Part shown: positions 8,491 to 17,682 of the stretch, one piece after another
How positions within the stretch are numbered: position 1 is the first letter of the stretch
Layout: each line of letters starts with the position of its first letter
DNA from: Nemertoderma westbladi
Lineage: Eukaryota > Xenacoelomorpha > Nemertodermatida > Nemertodermatidae
Assembly: GCA_032718475.1 (NCBI GenBank)
Contig: JAUCBJ010002891.1
Coordinates: 1-22,443, forward strand
Length of the DNA stretch: 22,443 bases
Direction of reading: 5' to 3'
Made by a program: the position numbers and the translations under genes
Notes under the pieces: generated by a model
Told to the model about the DNA's origin: nothing
Databases searched by the model: none
Seen by the model: only the letters and a program-made list of their open reading frames with translations

Positions 8491-10066
8491 AGTATTTATT
8501 TTTCTCCATTGTTCTTTGAAACGTTGCTGTCGCGTTGCACAGTCCAAACGCTAAAACAATGAATTCATAGAATCCCGCTGAACATGCAAATGCCATTTTT
8601 GGAATAGCTTCCTTCGTTAGTGGAAGCTGCCAATATCCACTGGCAAGGTCTAAACAAGAAAAATATTTTGATGATCCAAGTTGATCCAATATTTCTTCTG
8701 TATGGGGTAATGGGAAGTTATCTTTAGTTGTAATGGAGTTTAATTTCCGATAATCGACACAAAATCGAATAGATCCATCCGGTTTAGGTGCCAATACGAT
8801 AGGTGAAGACCAAGGTCCATGAGCTGGTCTAATAACTCCCATTTTATGCATTCTATTAACCTCCATTGCCACTACTTCTTTGAGTTTCTCAGGGATTCGA
8901 CGGACACCCTGTTTGAAGGGACTGCTGTTGCCAGTGTCAATGTCGTGTTCTGCTATTTCAGTTCTACCGATTTTATCATCCAATAACTGGAATACGTCAT
9001 CATATTCCTTAAGAAGTTTTAATAAACTATCTTTTTCACTCTCATTAAGATCAGAGTCTGTAAAATCAACATGACTTTCTAACTCAATCTCCCTTTCACC
9101 TTTATCTGTGATAAGTGCTGTAACACCTTCCGCTAAGTTGTCGCTATAAACAGATTTTATCTCAGCCGCATCAAGTTGTACACATGTTCCAACATTAATA
9201 CCCTCTGGCATCGCTTTATGTAACTTATCTAGATTTAACACTCCGACCCGCGCATAACCATCTGTTTCTGGTTGAATAATTGCATTACTGGAAGATAATC
9301 CAAGATCTTCCAAAACACTTTGATTAGGTTCAAATAAATATAACTTTGAATTCCCATTGGAATTAAAATTGTTCACTTTAATCTTCAACATACTTGCACT
9401 ACAAGGTGGTATTTGTTTCCCAGCCAATAACGCACAAGTACCAACATTCTCACCCCGTCCCATATTTATTACATCTTGAGAATCTAGGGAATGCCACCTA
9501 TTAACAACTTCATATACTTTATTCATAGCCATATATGACAAATTATTTGAAATGTTTTCTCCAACTAAAACTGTTTTTACTGTTGAAATATGAATTCCCA
9601 GCCCTTCAAACGAATCTGTTCCAATCACAAAGTCCTGGTCAAAGTTTTGAACAACTGAAATTTCTGTAAGTGAGGAAACATTATCAACTGTCGCTAAAAC
9701 CGAAAATCTTGCACAAATATCTAACCTGTCTTGTGTTGCTGACTTTAACTCAAGCATATCGGGACCTGTATAAACATCTGTACGTTTTGTTCCTGCCGCC
9801 GCAATAATTTTCTTTGCTGTATTCACTGAAGCTAGGGTTCCTTGTGAGCCTGAATCGATCAAAGCTGGAAAAACTGAATCCCCAATTTGAACATTATATA
9901 CACATTTAGGACCAAGTCTAGGGTTTGAACTACCACTAGCAACCGCAATATCACCAAATAAATCGTTTAATATTGTTGGGTTTACTTTCCGCATTACTGG
10001 ATTTGCGCTTCCCTGCTGCCTTGGTACCCCGTTATTAGAATAATTACCATTGGTGTCAGTAGGCCA
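8477..10066 (-). pseudogene. pol: Pol of element 1, first part: protease and RT fingers/palm (frameshifted)
   Basis: This is the same frame as gag. After the TGA the frame is open; the first ATG is at 9994. The aspartic protease active site is ALIDSGSQGTL (residues about 44-54 from 9994). A linker ending LLKLLKEYDDVFQ leads into RT: WSSPIVLAPKPDGSIRFCVDY, FPLPHTEEILDQLG, and motif A CLDLASGYWQ with the first catalytic Asp, then LAFGLCNATATFQ, where the usual Pro is Thr. The frame then breaks within an A/T-rich run near 8490-8500 and stops at 8477, just before the catalytic motif C. That motif lies in another frame. Family assignment to Ty3/Gypsy is firm; no functional product is expected from this copy. 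Confidence 0.88.
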
Positions 10067-11086
10067 TCATGAGGGATTTCTACCGGTATTTGGTCTATTC
10101 GGGGCTCCCCCACCTTCGCTACCATTATTATCCATATTTCTCCGTGTATTTGTCCAGTTATTACTGTTAGGCCCGTACAGTTTATCTCGAGGACATTGCT
10201 CCTTCCAATGAAATTGATTTCGAAATCCCATTGAGTCGCAAACTTTACAAAAAGGTAACCGATTCTGTTGACTTCTATCAGTACCAGTACTGGTATTATT
10301 ATTGGAACCAGTACTATTGCGATTGTACTGGTTATTACCCCAATTATTATGCCTGATATTACCGTAACTGTGTGGATTAGATGAGTTATTTGAGATTCTG
10401 TTCCGATTGAACCGAGAAGGATCCGTCGGGTATCGTCTCGCTGATGCATATTCATCAGCAAGGCTCGCTATTTGGCTGAGGCTACGAGGTTTGTGATCCC
10501 TGAGCCAGATCTGTAAATTCTGAGGAAGGAATGCTAAGAACTGTTCCATTAAAATGAGTTCTTCCAGCGAAATTTCCTCTTCCCCAACATCGAGAGTTTG
10601 TTCCTGAACCCATCGTCGGAAAGTTTCTCTAATCCGCTCCGAAAATTCACTGTGTGATTCGCTATCCTTTTTCCTATCTTGTCTAAACCGCAGCCGTAGT
10701 GCTTCCATGTTAATATCGTACCGCGCACGTATAATTGCTTTAACCAAGTCGTAATTATTTGCTTCATCCCCCGATAATGATGAAAACGCTGCTAATGCCT
10801 TTCCTGTTAACTGACCTCCAAGTTGTGTCGCCCAGACCGATTTTGACCAACCCTGGAGCTTCGCCGTCCATTCAAAGAGAATTAAGAAATGTTCAATGTC
10901 GTCATCTTCCTTCAGTGGACGCAACATCGGTTTCGGCGGTTTATCCCGATCATGAACTCCTGAATTGTTTGCAACCGTAGCAGCAAAGTCCGACATCACT
11001 TTAGTGAGAGCGTGTGTTTGTGTTTGTTGTTGATCTAGGACCAGTGAAATCAGTTGTTGTTGCTGTTGTAAAATGTTCTCTAACAT
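10067..11086 (-). CDS. gag: Gag of element 1 with SCAN-like capsid region
   Basis: The likely start is ATG 11086 (MLENILQQ), giving 339 residues. The frame is open up to 11236, but there the extra residues (a Val-rich run) come from a TAC/TAG microsatellite and LINE sequence and are not authentic. A Gln-rich N terminus is followed by a helical region. Its C-terminal half (AIIRARYD, SEFSERIRETFRRWV, LILMEQFLAFLPQNLQIWLRD, SLSQIASLADEYASAR) matches the pattern of the vertebrate SCAN domain, which is known to derive from a Gypsy (Gmr1-like) capsid. After an Asn/Ser-rich linker comes a zinc knuckle with spacing CX2CX9HX4C. The frame ends in TGA at 10067-10069, with pol continuing in the same frame. 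Gag would form the particle and package the element RNA. Confidence 0.85.
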   Translation of the reverse strand: MLENILQQQQQLISLVLDQQQTQTHALTKVMSDFAATVANNSGVHDRDKPPKPMLRPLKEDDDIEHFLILFEWTAKLQGWSKSVWATQLGGQLTGKALAAFSSLSGDEANNYDLVKAIIRARYDINMEALRLRFRQDRKKDSESHSEFSERIRETFRRWVQEQTLDVGEEEISLEELILMEQFLAFLPQNLQIWLRDHKPRSLSQIASLADEYASARRYPTDPSRFNRNRISNNSSNPHSYGNIRHNNWGNNQYNRNSTGSNNNTSTGTDRSQQNRLPFCKVCDSMGFRNQFHWKEQCPRDKLYGPNSNNWTNTRRNMDNNGSEGGGAPNRPNTGRNPS

Positions 11087-11224
11087 AACATTTCCGACTG
11101 GACCAGCTCCTCCACCGCCTGGATCGCCACCTTCTCTCGAATCCCGAAATCCTATACCGTATTGAGACAATAAATCCCGAGGTTGACCGACAAGAAACAA
11201 GATTACTACTACTACTACTAGTAG

Positions 11225-11583
11225 TACAATGCACACATCTCCAACCAGACACTATATAACATTGGAGGTGTCTCATTGGTTCCCCCAAGCATGACACTAG
11301 AACAAAATCGCCTCCGCTTTGCAGGACATTGCTTTCGCCGTGAGGACCAGCCAGTGCATAATCTTGTACTTTGGCAGCCTCATGGAGTGAATAAGCATGG
11401 TGGACAGCCCATGACTTTCTTGAGACGCATCTTAAAGGACACTGGCCTTAAAGATGCGGATGATCTAGCAAATGTCATGGGTGATAGGGAGTTGTGGCGG
11501 TGCAATTTTGTTGACAAGCCGGCACAGCATTCTTAAAAATGCAGCTGCAAAAAGCAGCATGCCGATCCTAGTAGTAGTAGTAG
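11225..11583 (+). mobile_element. 5'-truncated non-LTR retrotransposon (LINE) 3' tail
   Basis: The frame from about 11225 to 11536 encodes the C-terminal tail found after the reverse transcriptase in many LINE ORF2 proteins: NRLRFAGHCFRREDQPVHNL, LVLWQPHG, a GGQPMTFLRRILKDTGL stretch and DADDLANVMGDRELW. The frame ends at 11536. A 32-bp untranslated end follows, then five TAG triplets (11569-11583). Everything upstream, including the RT, is missing, the usual outcome of incomplete target-primed reverse transcription. The left junction is the triplet tract TACTACTACTAGTAGTAC (about 11211-11227). The copy is inactive. The exact clade (RTE, CR1/L2 or other) cannot be set from the tail alone. Confidence 0.8.
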
Positions 11584-12045
11584 GTAGGCCTATTTAAATT
11601 TCCACGCAGTCCGTACGTGTAGTCGAGTCGCTAATCTCGGTGGGAAGTTGTAAACCACCCTCTCCCGCCTCATATCATAATGACACTCATCTCCATACAG
11701 TCATATCTAATATAATCAGTACATAATAAGAATAACATATATACTCCCGAATAACATAACTCTCTGACTGATACCGGTACTACTGTACTATCATACTCGC
11801 TGACTCCTACCAGTACATAATAATAATGTAACAACTCTGACTCAGACTCAAAAATACTGTAGTTTTCGGTAATCCTCCTTCATTCCCGTCACCACATACA
11901 GTACTAGAACATAAGAGTCTCTACAATTGCTCAATATTAATATGTATCTCATAACTAAGCCTCGTGCTGCGCGAAGGCTCCACGAACGTGTACTTTGCTC
12001 AAATATGAGTTACTGTAGACTAGATGTTTAATGCTGTTGTACTGG
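11584..12045. other. Non-coding stretch between LINE tail and element 2
   Basis: It contains the second 49-bp repeat copy (11943-11991) and otherwise only AT-rich sequence with ACCGGTAC-like words. It could hold part of the 5' LTR of element 1, but I find no matching partner copy. Confidence 0.45.
11943..11991 (+). repeat. 49-bp dispersed repeat with hairpin, copy 2
   Basis: It differs from the copy at 4937-4985 at three positions. The central CTCGTGCTGCGCGAAG stem is identical. Confidence 0.7.
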
Positions 12046-12390
12046 CGCCAGAGGGTAAAAAGAACAAGTGTCGCGGACACGTAGGTAACTGGTATATTAA
12101 TATACATAAAATGATTACTGATACGGTTATTTAAGTTACATATGATATGGGTAAAGAATGGCTAGAGTAATCATACGATCATACGATGTACCAGTATCAC
12201 GGTAACAGAGCAGGTCTGCTATCCAGCAGTCAGGTTAAGGGTGATACAGCTCTGCAAGTGTGCAGAGCCAGGTAATCAGATAGTCTGATTCCTGCTCACC
12301 AGGGGACCGGTCTTACAGTATGACATCACCCGGTGTGATCTAACTAGTGACTACATAAGGTCTGTCAACCGGCTTGATGGTTGGCTGGCG
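12046..12390 (-). repeat. 3' LTR of element 2
   Basis: The LTR is 345 bp, starting CGCCAGAGGG and ending GGTTGGCTGGCG on the plus strand. The termini form a perfect 6-bp inverted repeat (CGCCAG/CTGGCG) instead of the usual TG...CA. Internal features shared with the other LTR are the palindrome GTATATTAATATAC (a possible TATA region) and two small hairpins (CTCTGC..GCAGAG and AATCAGA-TAG-TCTGATT). Relative to the other LTR it lacks 7 bp near 12320. Confidence 0.93.
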
Positions 12391-12394
12391 TGAT

Positions 12395-12414
12395 CCCTTT
12401 TTTTCTTTCTTTCT
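12395..12414 (-). other. Polypurine tract of element 2
   Basis: Twenty consecutive pyrimidines on the plus strand read as AGAAAGAAAGAAAAAAAGGG on the minus strand, four bases from the 3' LTR. This is the expected site and composition for the plus-strand DNA primer of an LTR retrotransposon. Confidence 0.85.
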
Positions 12415-12853
12415 ACTTTACCTTTCGACAGTTAGTTCTGCCCTTTTACGAATTGCAAATATAAAAAGGGTGCCGGCATTGACTAATGATAAGGCCTACC
12501 TAACTTACTTTCAGTTTCTCGCGAATAGGTACGGTACGTTTTATACTACAACTGCATGCACAGTTAAATAAGGACAATTAACCACCGATCGGCTTTCCTA
12601 CTAATAATACTACAAATAGAATGAATAACGCATGAAGACGCCTAACTAAATTATTTTCAGTTTTGTACGGACAAGGTCAGTCAGTTTCTCAAATACTACG
12701 ACGAGTTTATAGCGGATTGTAACAGACTGGCAAAAAAAACAGGCTATACTAAAGGGATGCAAATATGCAAACAAACTAAGGGCCAATAGTAATGGCCACT
12801 GTAACGCACAGGATACCATAAACACGTAGGAAAACTTTAGTATTGTGGTGTAA
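12415..12853 (-). other. 3' untranslated region of element 2
   Basis: It lies between the last pol codons and the polypurine tract. No env-like ORF, signal peptide or membrane protein is convincing here. Confidence 0.6.
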
Positions 12854-13345
12854 TCATGGTAGAGGAAACCCATAGTAGTCTGGTGGGCGCGTATGACGCT
12901 GAGGACGCCGGGTGTGTGGCGGGACATTGTCCACATTGTCGAACCCGAGGAACACCTCATCTAGGGACGAAGAGGGTGACGGGGAGCGCGCTGGTGCTGG
13001 AGGGGGTATAGTTAGATGCACAGAAGGTACCGGAGGAGAGGCCTGGTAATGTCGCTCACCAGGCGGTTCGGTGTCAGCTGGTCGCGGGGGAGGTAGACCC
13101 GCAGACCCCTCGTCATCGTTGTTGGACGAGGGTTTGTCGACCGCAAGCACCGAAGTATCGCGGTAGGGTACGCGATAACATTTGGACCGCGGAACCCGAT
13201 ATGCCTGCAAACGCAGTTGGCAACCGACGAACTTCCGGACACTTACCCAGGATTGGACTGTTGTCGCTACAATGTACCGGGGTCGTCCCTGTAGTTGCGG
13301 CGAATTGGCGTAGAGGTAGACGATATCTCCTACTTTTACGGAGTA
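12854..13345 (-). pseudogene. pol: Integrase C-terminal domain and Pol tail of element 2
   Basis: The frame is open from about 13345 to the stop at 12854. It begins SVKVGDIVYLYANSPQLQGR and continues PRYIVATTVQSW and SVRKFVGCQLRLQAYRV. This is the SH3-like C-terminal fold of Gypsy integrases, which binds DNA. A Pro/Ser-rich tail follows and ends in an Arg/Pro-rich stretch, RRPQRHTRPPDYYGFPLP. It is separated from the preceding integrase fragment by a frame break near 13345. Confidence 0.7.
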
Positions 13346-13708
13346 TCTCTAGTGGAGCGACTGGGATGCGGATTTTTGGACTGTGCACTATGGGGATGAT
13401 TGGCCAAACGACGGCAATGTTGCTGGTCGATAAGCTCAGAATCGATGAGGGGGAGTTGAGCGCCAGTAAACTGATCGCATTGGAGCGGAATTTCTCGGGC
13501 GGATATGCCGCTTGACCGGATACGCGCATTTAACCGGGTGACGGCGAGGGCGAGAGACACAACGGAGTAGGGTCCCCCAGAGGGATGGAGTTTAAGGAGT
13601 TGATCTTCTAATTTGCGGACGGCGTGTTCCGCGACCGGATTTTAGTCTTTATTTTTGGTGCATCCCAACTCAATACAGATATGGTGGGCAGATAAAACTT
13701 TGTCGCCA
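13336..13708 (-). pseudogene. pol: Integrase core remnant of element 2 (end of core only)
   Basis: The frame encodes GDKVLSAHHICIELG, a TAA stop (13642-13644), then NPVAEHAVRKLEDQLL and RLNARIRSSGISAREI, ending at 13336. NPVAE fits the place of the third catalytic residue (Glu) of the integrase D,D-35-E core. The two catalytic Asp and the first part of the core are missing. The sequence jumps from the zinc finger directly to the end of the core near 13710, so an internal deletion of roughly 100 or more codons is inferred. This copy cannot supply integration activity. Confidence 0.72.
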
Positions 13709-13709
13709 A

Positions 13710-14766
13710 CTAAAGCGCGGCGCATTGGGCGCACTACGAGTGGATGGATGTGATGGCTTCTTCCATGTCGAGGTCGTAGAAGTACCGCAGAAACGTAACG
13801 CGCAGCTGGGTTCGCGACGGGTGTTGCAACTCGAGGTGCAGTGATGTAAGGAGACCAGAGAGCGCATGGCGAGGGACAAGGATCATTTCCCGTGGAGTCG
13901 AGAACACGGTGTGTCGAGGAACAACGAGGAGTCCGTCCATGGCGACGGACGCGCAGCCGATGTACCGCTTAACGTCGCGGATGGTCGTTCCCTTCTTGGA
14001 GGGACACGTGCCCTGTGTGAGGTGCGCCTTGGCACGATGGATAGATGCGCATTCCTGCTTTGTGACAAGCCAGGTACTACGGGTGGCGTACAAGGGATGC
14101 GCTAGAAGGGGGGGGGGGGGGGGGGGGTCTTTGGTGAGACTCGCCGTACGGATGATGGGTTCGTCGGCAAGCTGATTAACGAAGTCGCAGAACTGGCACT
14201 GTGGATTAATACACTCGGGAATACTGAGACTTTGGAAGTCAGCTGGTAGGTTGCGCGAATCCTGGATATGGACCACGAGGAAGGAGAACTGGCTCACCGT
14301 GGCAAGGAAGGTAGTGAGTCTCGGACTGTTGGAGTAAGCCCCACAAGTAAGTTTAGCGAACGCCTGGACGTAGGGTTTACTATCGGTGACAACAGACGTG
14401 CGGGTAGTAGCGTGAGTGATATAGGGAGCGAAGTGATGAACAGCTGCAGCGATGGCGAGTGCTTCCAATTCGCAAGGAAGCCATGTAGGTTGATGGGTTT
14501 GCAACTTTGAGGAGTAGAACCCGGCGATGAGGAGTTTCGACTCGCGGCGGATATACAAGACAGTGCCCAGTCCATAGACGCTGGAGGCGGCGTCAGTGAC
14601 AATGAACAGCTTGACGGAGGGCCGTGGGAGAACCACAGTGCAGCATGTTTTCAAGGCGGCCTGAGCGCGCCGGAATGCACAAGTCAAAGGATCCGTCCAC
14701 TGAACGATATCAGAGGAAGCGCCGACTGCAAGTTCGTCGAGGTCGGAGAGAAGTGCTGCGCAATGG
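13710..14766 (-). pseudogene. pol: RNase H and integrase zinc finger of element 2
   Basis: The open frame runs from the frame break near 14766 to TAG at 13734. RT connection residues (LAVGASSDIVQWTDPLT) lead into RNase H: LFIVTDAASSVYGLGTVLYI, LPCELEALAIA and VVTDSKPYVQAFAKL give Asp, Glu, Asp. DFQSLSIPEC ends the domain. A poly-Pro run is encoded by the 20-G tract at 14108-14127. The integrase N-terminal zinc finger begins with LHLELQHPSRTQL (two His). The matching CAQC lies just beyond the TAG at 13734 and is itself followed by a second TAG at 13710, so the finger is split by nonsense codons. RNase H appears chemically intact; integrase is not. Confidence 0.82.
14108..14127 (+). repeat. Poly-G tract (20 G) inside element 2
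   Basis: Twenty consecutive G on the plus strand, read on the minus strand as a run of Pro codons. Length is likely polymorphic and error-prone. Confidence 0.9.
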
Positions 14767-15310
14767 GGAGAACGCGCGCGAGGACTTTATACGATCCCAG
14801 GAAGGAACGGAGGGACCGGACAGTGCCAGGTTTATCGCAGGTTGCGAGGGCTGAAACGACATGAGACGACGCGGTCAGGGAGCCAGCAGTCCATTGCCAG
14901 CCAAGAATGGTAGTGGAATGCGGGCAAATGACAGTCTTCTTGGGGGATAAACGTAAGGAAGAGCGTGCGAGGGCTGTGAGTAGCGCGTTAAAGTTTGCAG
15001 CTAATTCGGATATCGTGTTGCCGCCACATTACAAATTATCTGTGAGTTTACTGACGGCGCCCTGCTTGATAAGTTCCCCAAGGACACGGCACATCAGTTC
15101 TTCCAAGGCGGTCTCGGATCCGGGCATACCCATAGCGCAGCGGGTATAGACTCGTTCGCCGTGGAATGGTGTAACAACGCCGCAGAACTTCATGGAGTTG
15201 CGACTAATGGGGATCTGGTAGAACGCACTTGTTAAATCGGTTTTGATAAGGAACTTATAGGAGGCGATTTTGCGCAGGGTAGACTCGACACTAGGGAGGA
15301 GTTCACTGGG
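14767..15310 (-). pseudogene. pol: Reverse transcriptase palm and thumb of element 2 (active site altered)
   Basis: The frame starts near 15305 with [17 protein letters not shown]. Motif A is [15 protein letters not shown] with its catalytic Asp. [15 protein letters not shown] follows, then motif C reads KLTDNL and stops (TAA, 15029-15031) before CGGNTISELAANF in the same frame. Motif C of this group is expected to carry two adjacent Asp; here the second is Asn (AAT, 15035-15037). After the stop the frame stays open through SPKKTVICPHSTTILGWQW and RSLRSFLGSYKVLARVLP, up to a frame break in a short G/C run near 14766. RT activity is therefore lost twice over. Confidence 0.82.
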
Positions 15311-16957
15311 GTTTAGCATACCGGGCAATCTCGTTAAAGGCTGTAACGAGACGGGTTCCTTCATTGGGTTTGGCGACGAGGAAGGAGGGACTGAGGTACT
15401 CCACATGTACCCCTGCGTGTTCGGGTGTAGCGAAGACACCGCGTTGTTCGAGTTTGTCGAACCGGTCCTGCAACTCGACGAGGCGGTTGCGGCCGTATTG
15501 GGGTACGCGTCCTTTCTGTTGAGGGGGTAGAGTTGTTCCCATGTTGACAACGGCTTCGTAGGGGCCCGCGGCGCCATTGTATCCGGGGTACTCGGCTTCG
15601 AATACCGTAGAGTGGGCAGCGAGGACGTCAGAAAACTGGCAGCGTTCAGCGCTGGTGAGGATGTTGTCGGGGTCTAAGCGTACGCCGTTGACGGAACGGG
15701 GGTTGGGGCGACAGGTAGAGCGCGATGTAGGCAGTGGGACTGTGTCAACGGCAGCGGTCGGTATTGCCGCCGGTTGGATAGGTGTTGCCAAGCAAACGTG
15801 AGAGTTCCGTTTGATCCTGATGGGGATCTGGGTGGCGTTGCGGATGGCGACGGAACCGTCGCACACGTCGGCAAGGAACGGTTGGAACCAGGGCTCATTC
15901 GGAGACATAGTTGGATGGTCGGGTGCCAGTAAGAGGGGCACGGAACTCGCTACTGGTAGAGTGAGATCCGTGTCTGGCCAGACTACGACAGACCGGGTAG
16001 ATGCGCGTACCAGTGTGGACTCGGGTCTTCGCGGGCGCGTGGAGGTTGAGTGCTGGCCTCCGAAGGGTATTGTGGTGCCGTCCGGGAGGGAAATCGTCAT
16101 ATGGGCGGGACGTAGCGTTATATCATTGCGGTATAGGAACGGCATTCCACAAATGATGGGACATCCAAGCTCCGGGACTACGAGACCATTAAACTCAAAG
16201 GGGGTCGAGCCACGGTGGACGACAAAACACGTTTCGCTGGTAACCTTCATCTTAGACTGTTCATTGGCCTGTTCGGGAACCTGGCAACTACTTGGGGAGA
16301 TCTGGCCGCCCAGCTGGCGGGCGAACGCCTCCCGGATGAGATTGGATTCTGCGCCACTGTCGAGTAGCAATCGAAGTGGACGGGACTGATAATTGGCTTC
16401 TAAGACGGGGGAACGCATCACAGCAACTCGGCGGGCCACTGGTGGTTGGTTGTAACTCATTGGGAAATCATCGGGGGGGTTGTACTCGTCATTGGAACTG
16501 GCGGAATAGGCGATATCGATGGCGCGAGTCCGGATGAGGAACTGTTTATCCTGATCGGGGAGGAACGGGCAGGTACGGAGGAAGTGGTCGAAGTCCTTGC
16601 ATTGCGCCTGCTTGCACAGGGGGCAAATCCGGGCAGGCCGTGTGCGGTGCTGTAAACTATGGCGGTCCAGCTGGCGCACACAGTTCGGGTGGCGCGGGGC
16701 AACCTCCGTCGTCTGGGAGCGGAACGTGCGCACGTCGGCTGACGCGCGGAGCTCCTCCAAGAGGGACGGCATAGCCTGGCTGATCTCGGCCTTGACGGAA
16801 GCCAAGGTGCGGGAACGAAGTTTGCAGCCACATCGTTGCTTAACCAACGCCGGTAAGTCCTCGTGGATGAGACGTAACCAAGTCAACACGAGAAAGTTCT
16901 CCACCGTGGGGGATATCTCTTCGGCGGTGGCGGGGAGCTCGCCGTGGTGGGTAATCC
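15303..16957 (-). pseudogene. gag-pol: Gag C-terminus, protease and RT N-terminus of element 2
   Basis: This is one open frame, whose head ([19 protein letters not shown]) continues gag after the frame break near 16957. Gag helices (LRLIHEDLPALVKQRCG, RTLASVKAEISQAM) are followed by a zinc knuckle CPLC..H..C with CX2CX9HX4C spacing. The aspartic protease has LRLLLDSGAESNLI and, further on, LGCPIICGMPFLYRNDI. A linker leads to the RT N-terminus ([37 protein letters not shown]). The frame ends at 15303, where RT continues in another frame. Gag and protease thus form one continuous reading frame in this element type. Confidence 0.85.
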
Positions 16958-17449
16958 CCCGAGGGGTGAGAGGAGGTTGTCATCAAAAAACGCTGCGAGA
17001 CGTTGGAAAAGGTCTTCATGGCGTTCCTCGTGTTCGAGGTGGATGGTGGAGAGATCTAGGAAGTGGGAGCCTGTCCGTTGAAAACCGTAATGTAATCGGA
17101 GGGCTTGCCAGACGTATGAAAGAGATGTAGATTTTAGTACAATGGTGTTACGCGCAATTACCTGCGCATAGTTGGCGATTTGGCGCAGCATGAACTCGAG
17201 GGAGACGAGTTGTTGCTGTGCGGTACGTCGTTGGGCGTCCGGAACACTGGCGGCGTCATCGACAAGACCCCGGGTTGGACTCGCAGGAGAAGCCTTCTCC
17301 CATACTGCGCAAGCAGCGTTAAACCGCGCAAACTCTGGGTCGAGGGACAGACTATAAATCAACGTCTGGTGCCAGGACTCGAATGACGTGATGGATTCCT
17401 GAGTAGTGAGTTTAACTAAGTGTGGAGCCTTTAGGTGTTGATTCGCCAT
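16883..17449 (-). pseudogene. gag: Gag N-terminus of element 2
   Basis: ATG 17449 starts [19 protein letters not shown], with conserved-looking [48 protein letters not shown] and a [17 protein letters not shown] stretch. This is the gag pattern found with Gypsy-like elements of many invertebrates. The authentic frame is lost in a C-run on the plus strand (16956-16960); the last 25 or so residues to the stop at 16883 are out of frame. The ATG lies about 230 bp inside the 5' LTR. Confidence 0.8.
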
Positions 17450-17671
17450 GGTGAATGGTGGATCGGGTTGGATACTGCGTGAGTCCGCAGTACCTGTTAG
17501 GTAAGTAGCAGCCTAACTGGTGGGTGTATCGCCAGTAGGTACCAGTAATGGCTGACTGGATAGCAGGAAGGCGACAGAGGGAGCTCTGACCCCGGGTCGC
17601 CTGGTGAAGAGAACATGTAGCGACTCTGACTTGCTGCTGACAGGCTGAGAAGTGAGAATCGAACTCCGAAA
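17450..17671 (-). other. 5' leader of element 2
   Basis: Non-coding leader between the primer binding site and the gag ATG. The packaging signal would be expected here, but no specific structure is recognised. Confidence 0.6.
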
Positions 17672-17682
17672 CGCTGCCACCA
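17672..17682 (-). other. tRNA primer binding site of element 2
   Basis: On the minus strand the bases directly after the 5' LTR read TGGTGGCAGCG. This begins with the TGG that pairs with tRNA CCA ends and is complementary to a tRNA ending CGCTGCCA-CCA, the 3' end of common animal tRNA-Leu species. There is no spacer between LTR and site. The position is strong evidence; the Leu assignment is from remembered tRNA sequences. Confidence 0.75.

Larger units (their letters stand above)
7551..11224 (-). mobile_element. Ty3/Gypsy-like LTR retrotransposon remnant (element 1)
   Basis: The coding order on the minus strand is gag, protease, reverse transcriptase, RNase H. Gag and the first part of pol lie in the same frame, separated by one TGA. 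The RNase H region ends at 7551 and nothing like integrase follows. No integrase lies between protease and RT either, although that is where it sits in Gmr1-type Gypsy elements. I could not find a matching LTR pair, primer binding site or polypurine tract. The 5' side is cut by the LINE tail starting near 11225. The element is therefore incomplete, frameshifted and immobile on its own. Confidence 0.85.

Noticed and set aside
11087-11236. N-terminal extension of element 1 gag with a Val-rich hydrophobic run, looking like a membrane segment
   Set aside because: The hydrophobic run is encoded by the TAC/TAG triplet repeat and adjoining LINE sequence.
4937-11991. The 49-bp repeats as LTRs of element 1
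   Set aside because: Similarity does not extend past 49 bp and no primer site or polypurine tract lies beside them; related words occur elsewhere.
12646-12960. Hydrophobic minus-strand ORF as an env-like gene of element 2
   Set aside because: It overlaps the Pol tail in another frame, is short, and has no envelope features.
15811-16389. Long plus-strand ORF opposite element 2
   Set aside because: It is the antisense shadow of the GC-rich protease/RT region and shows no domain.
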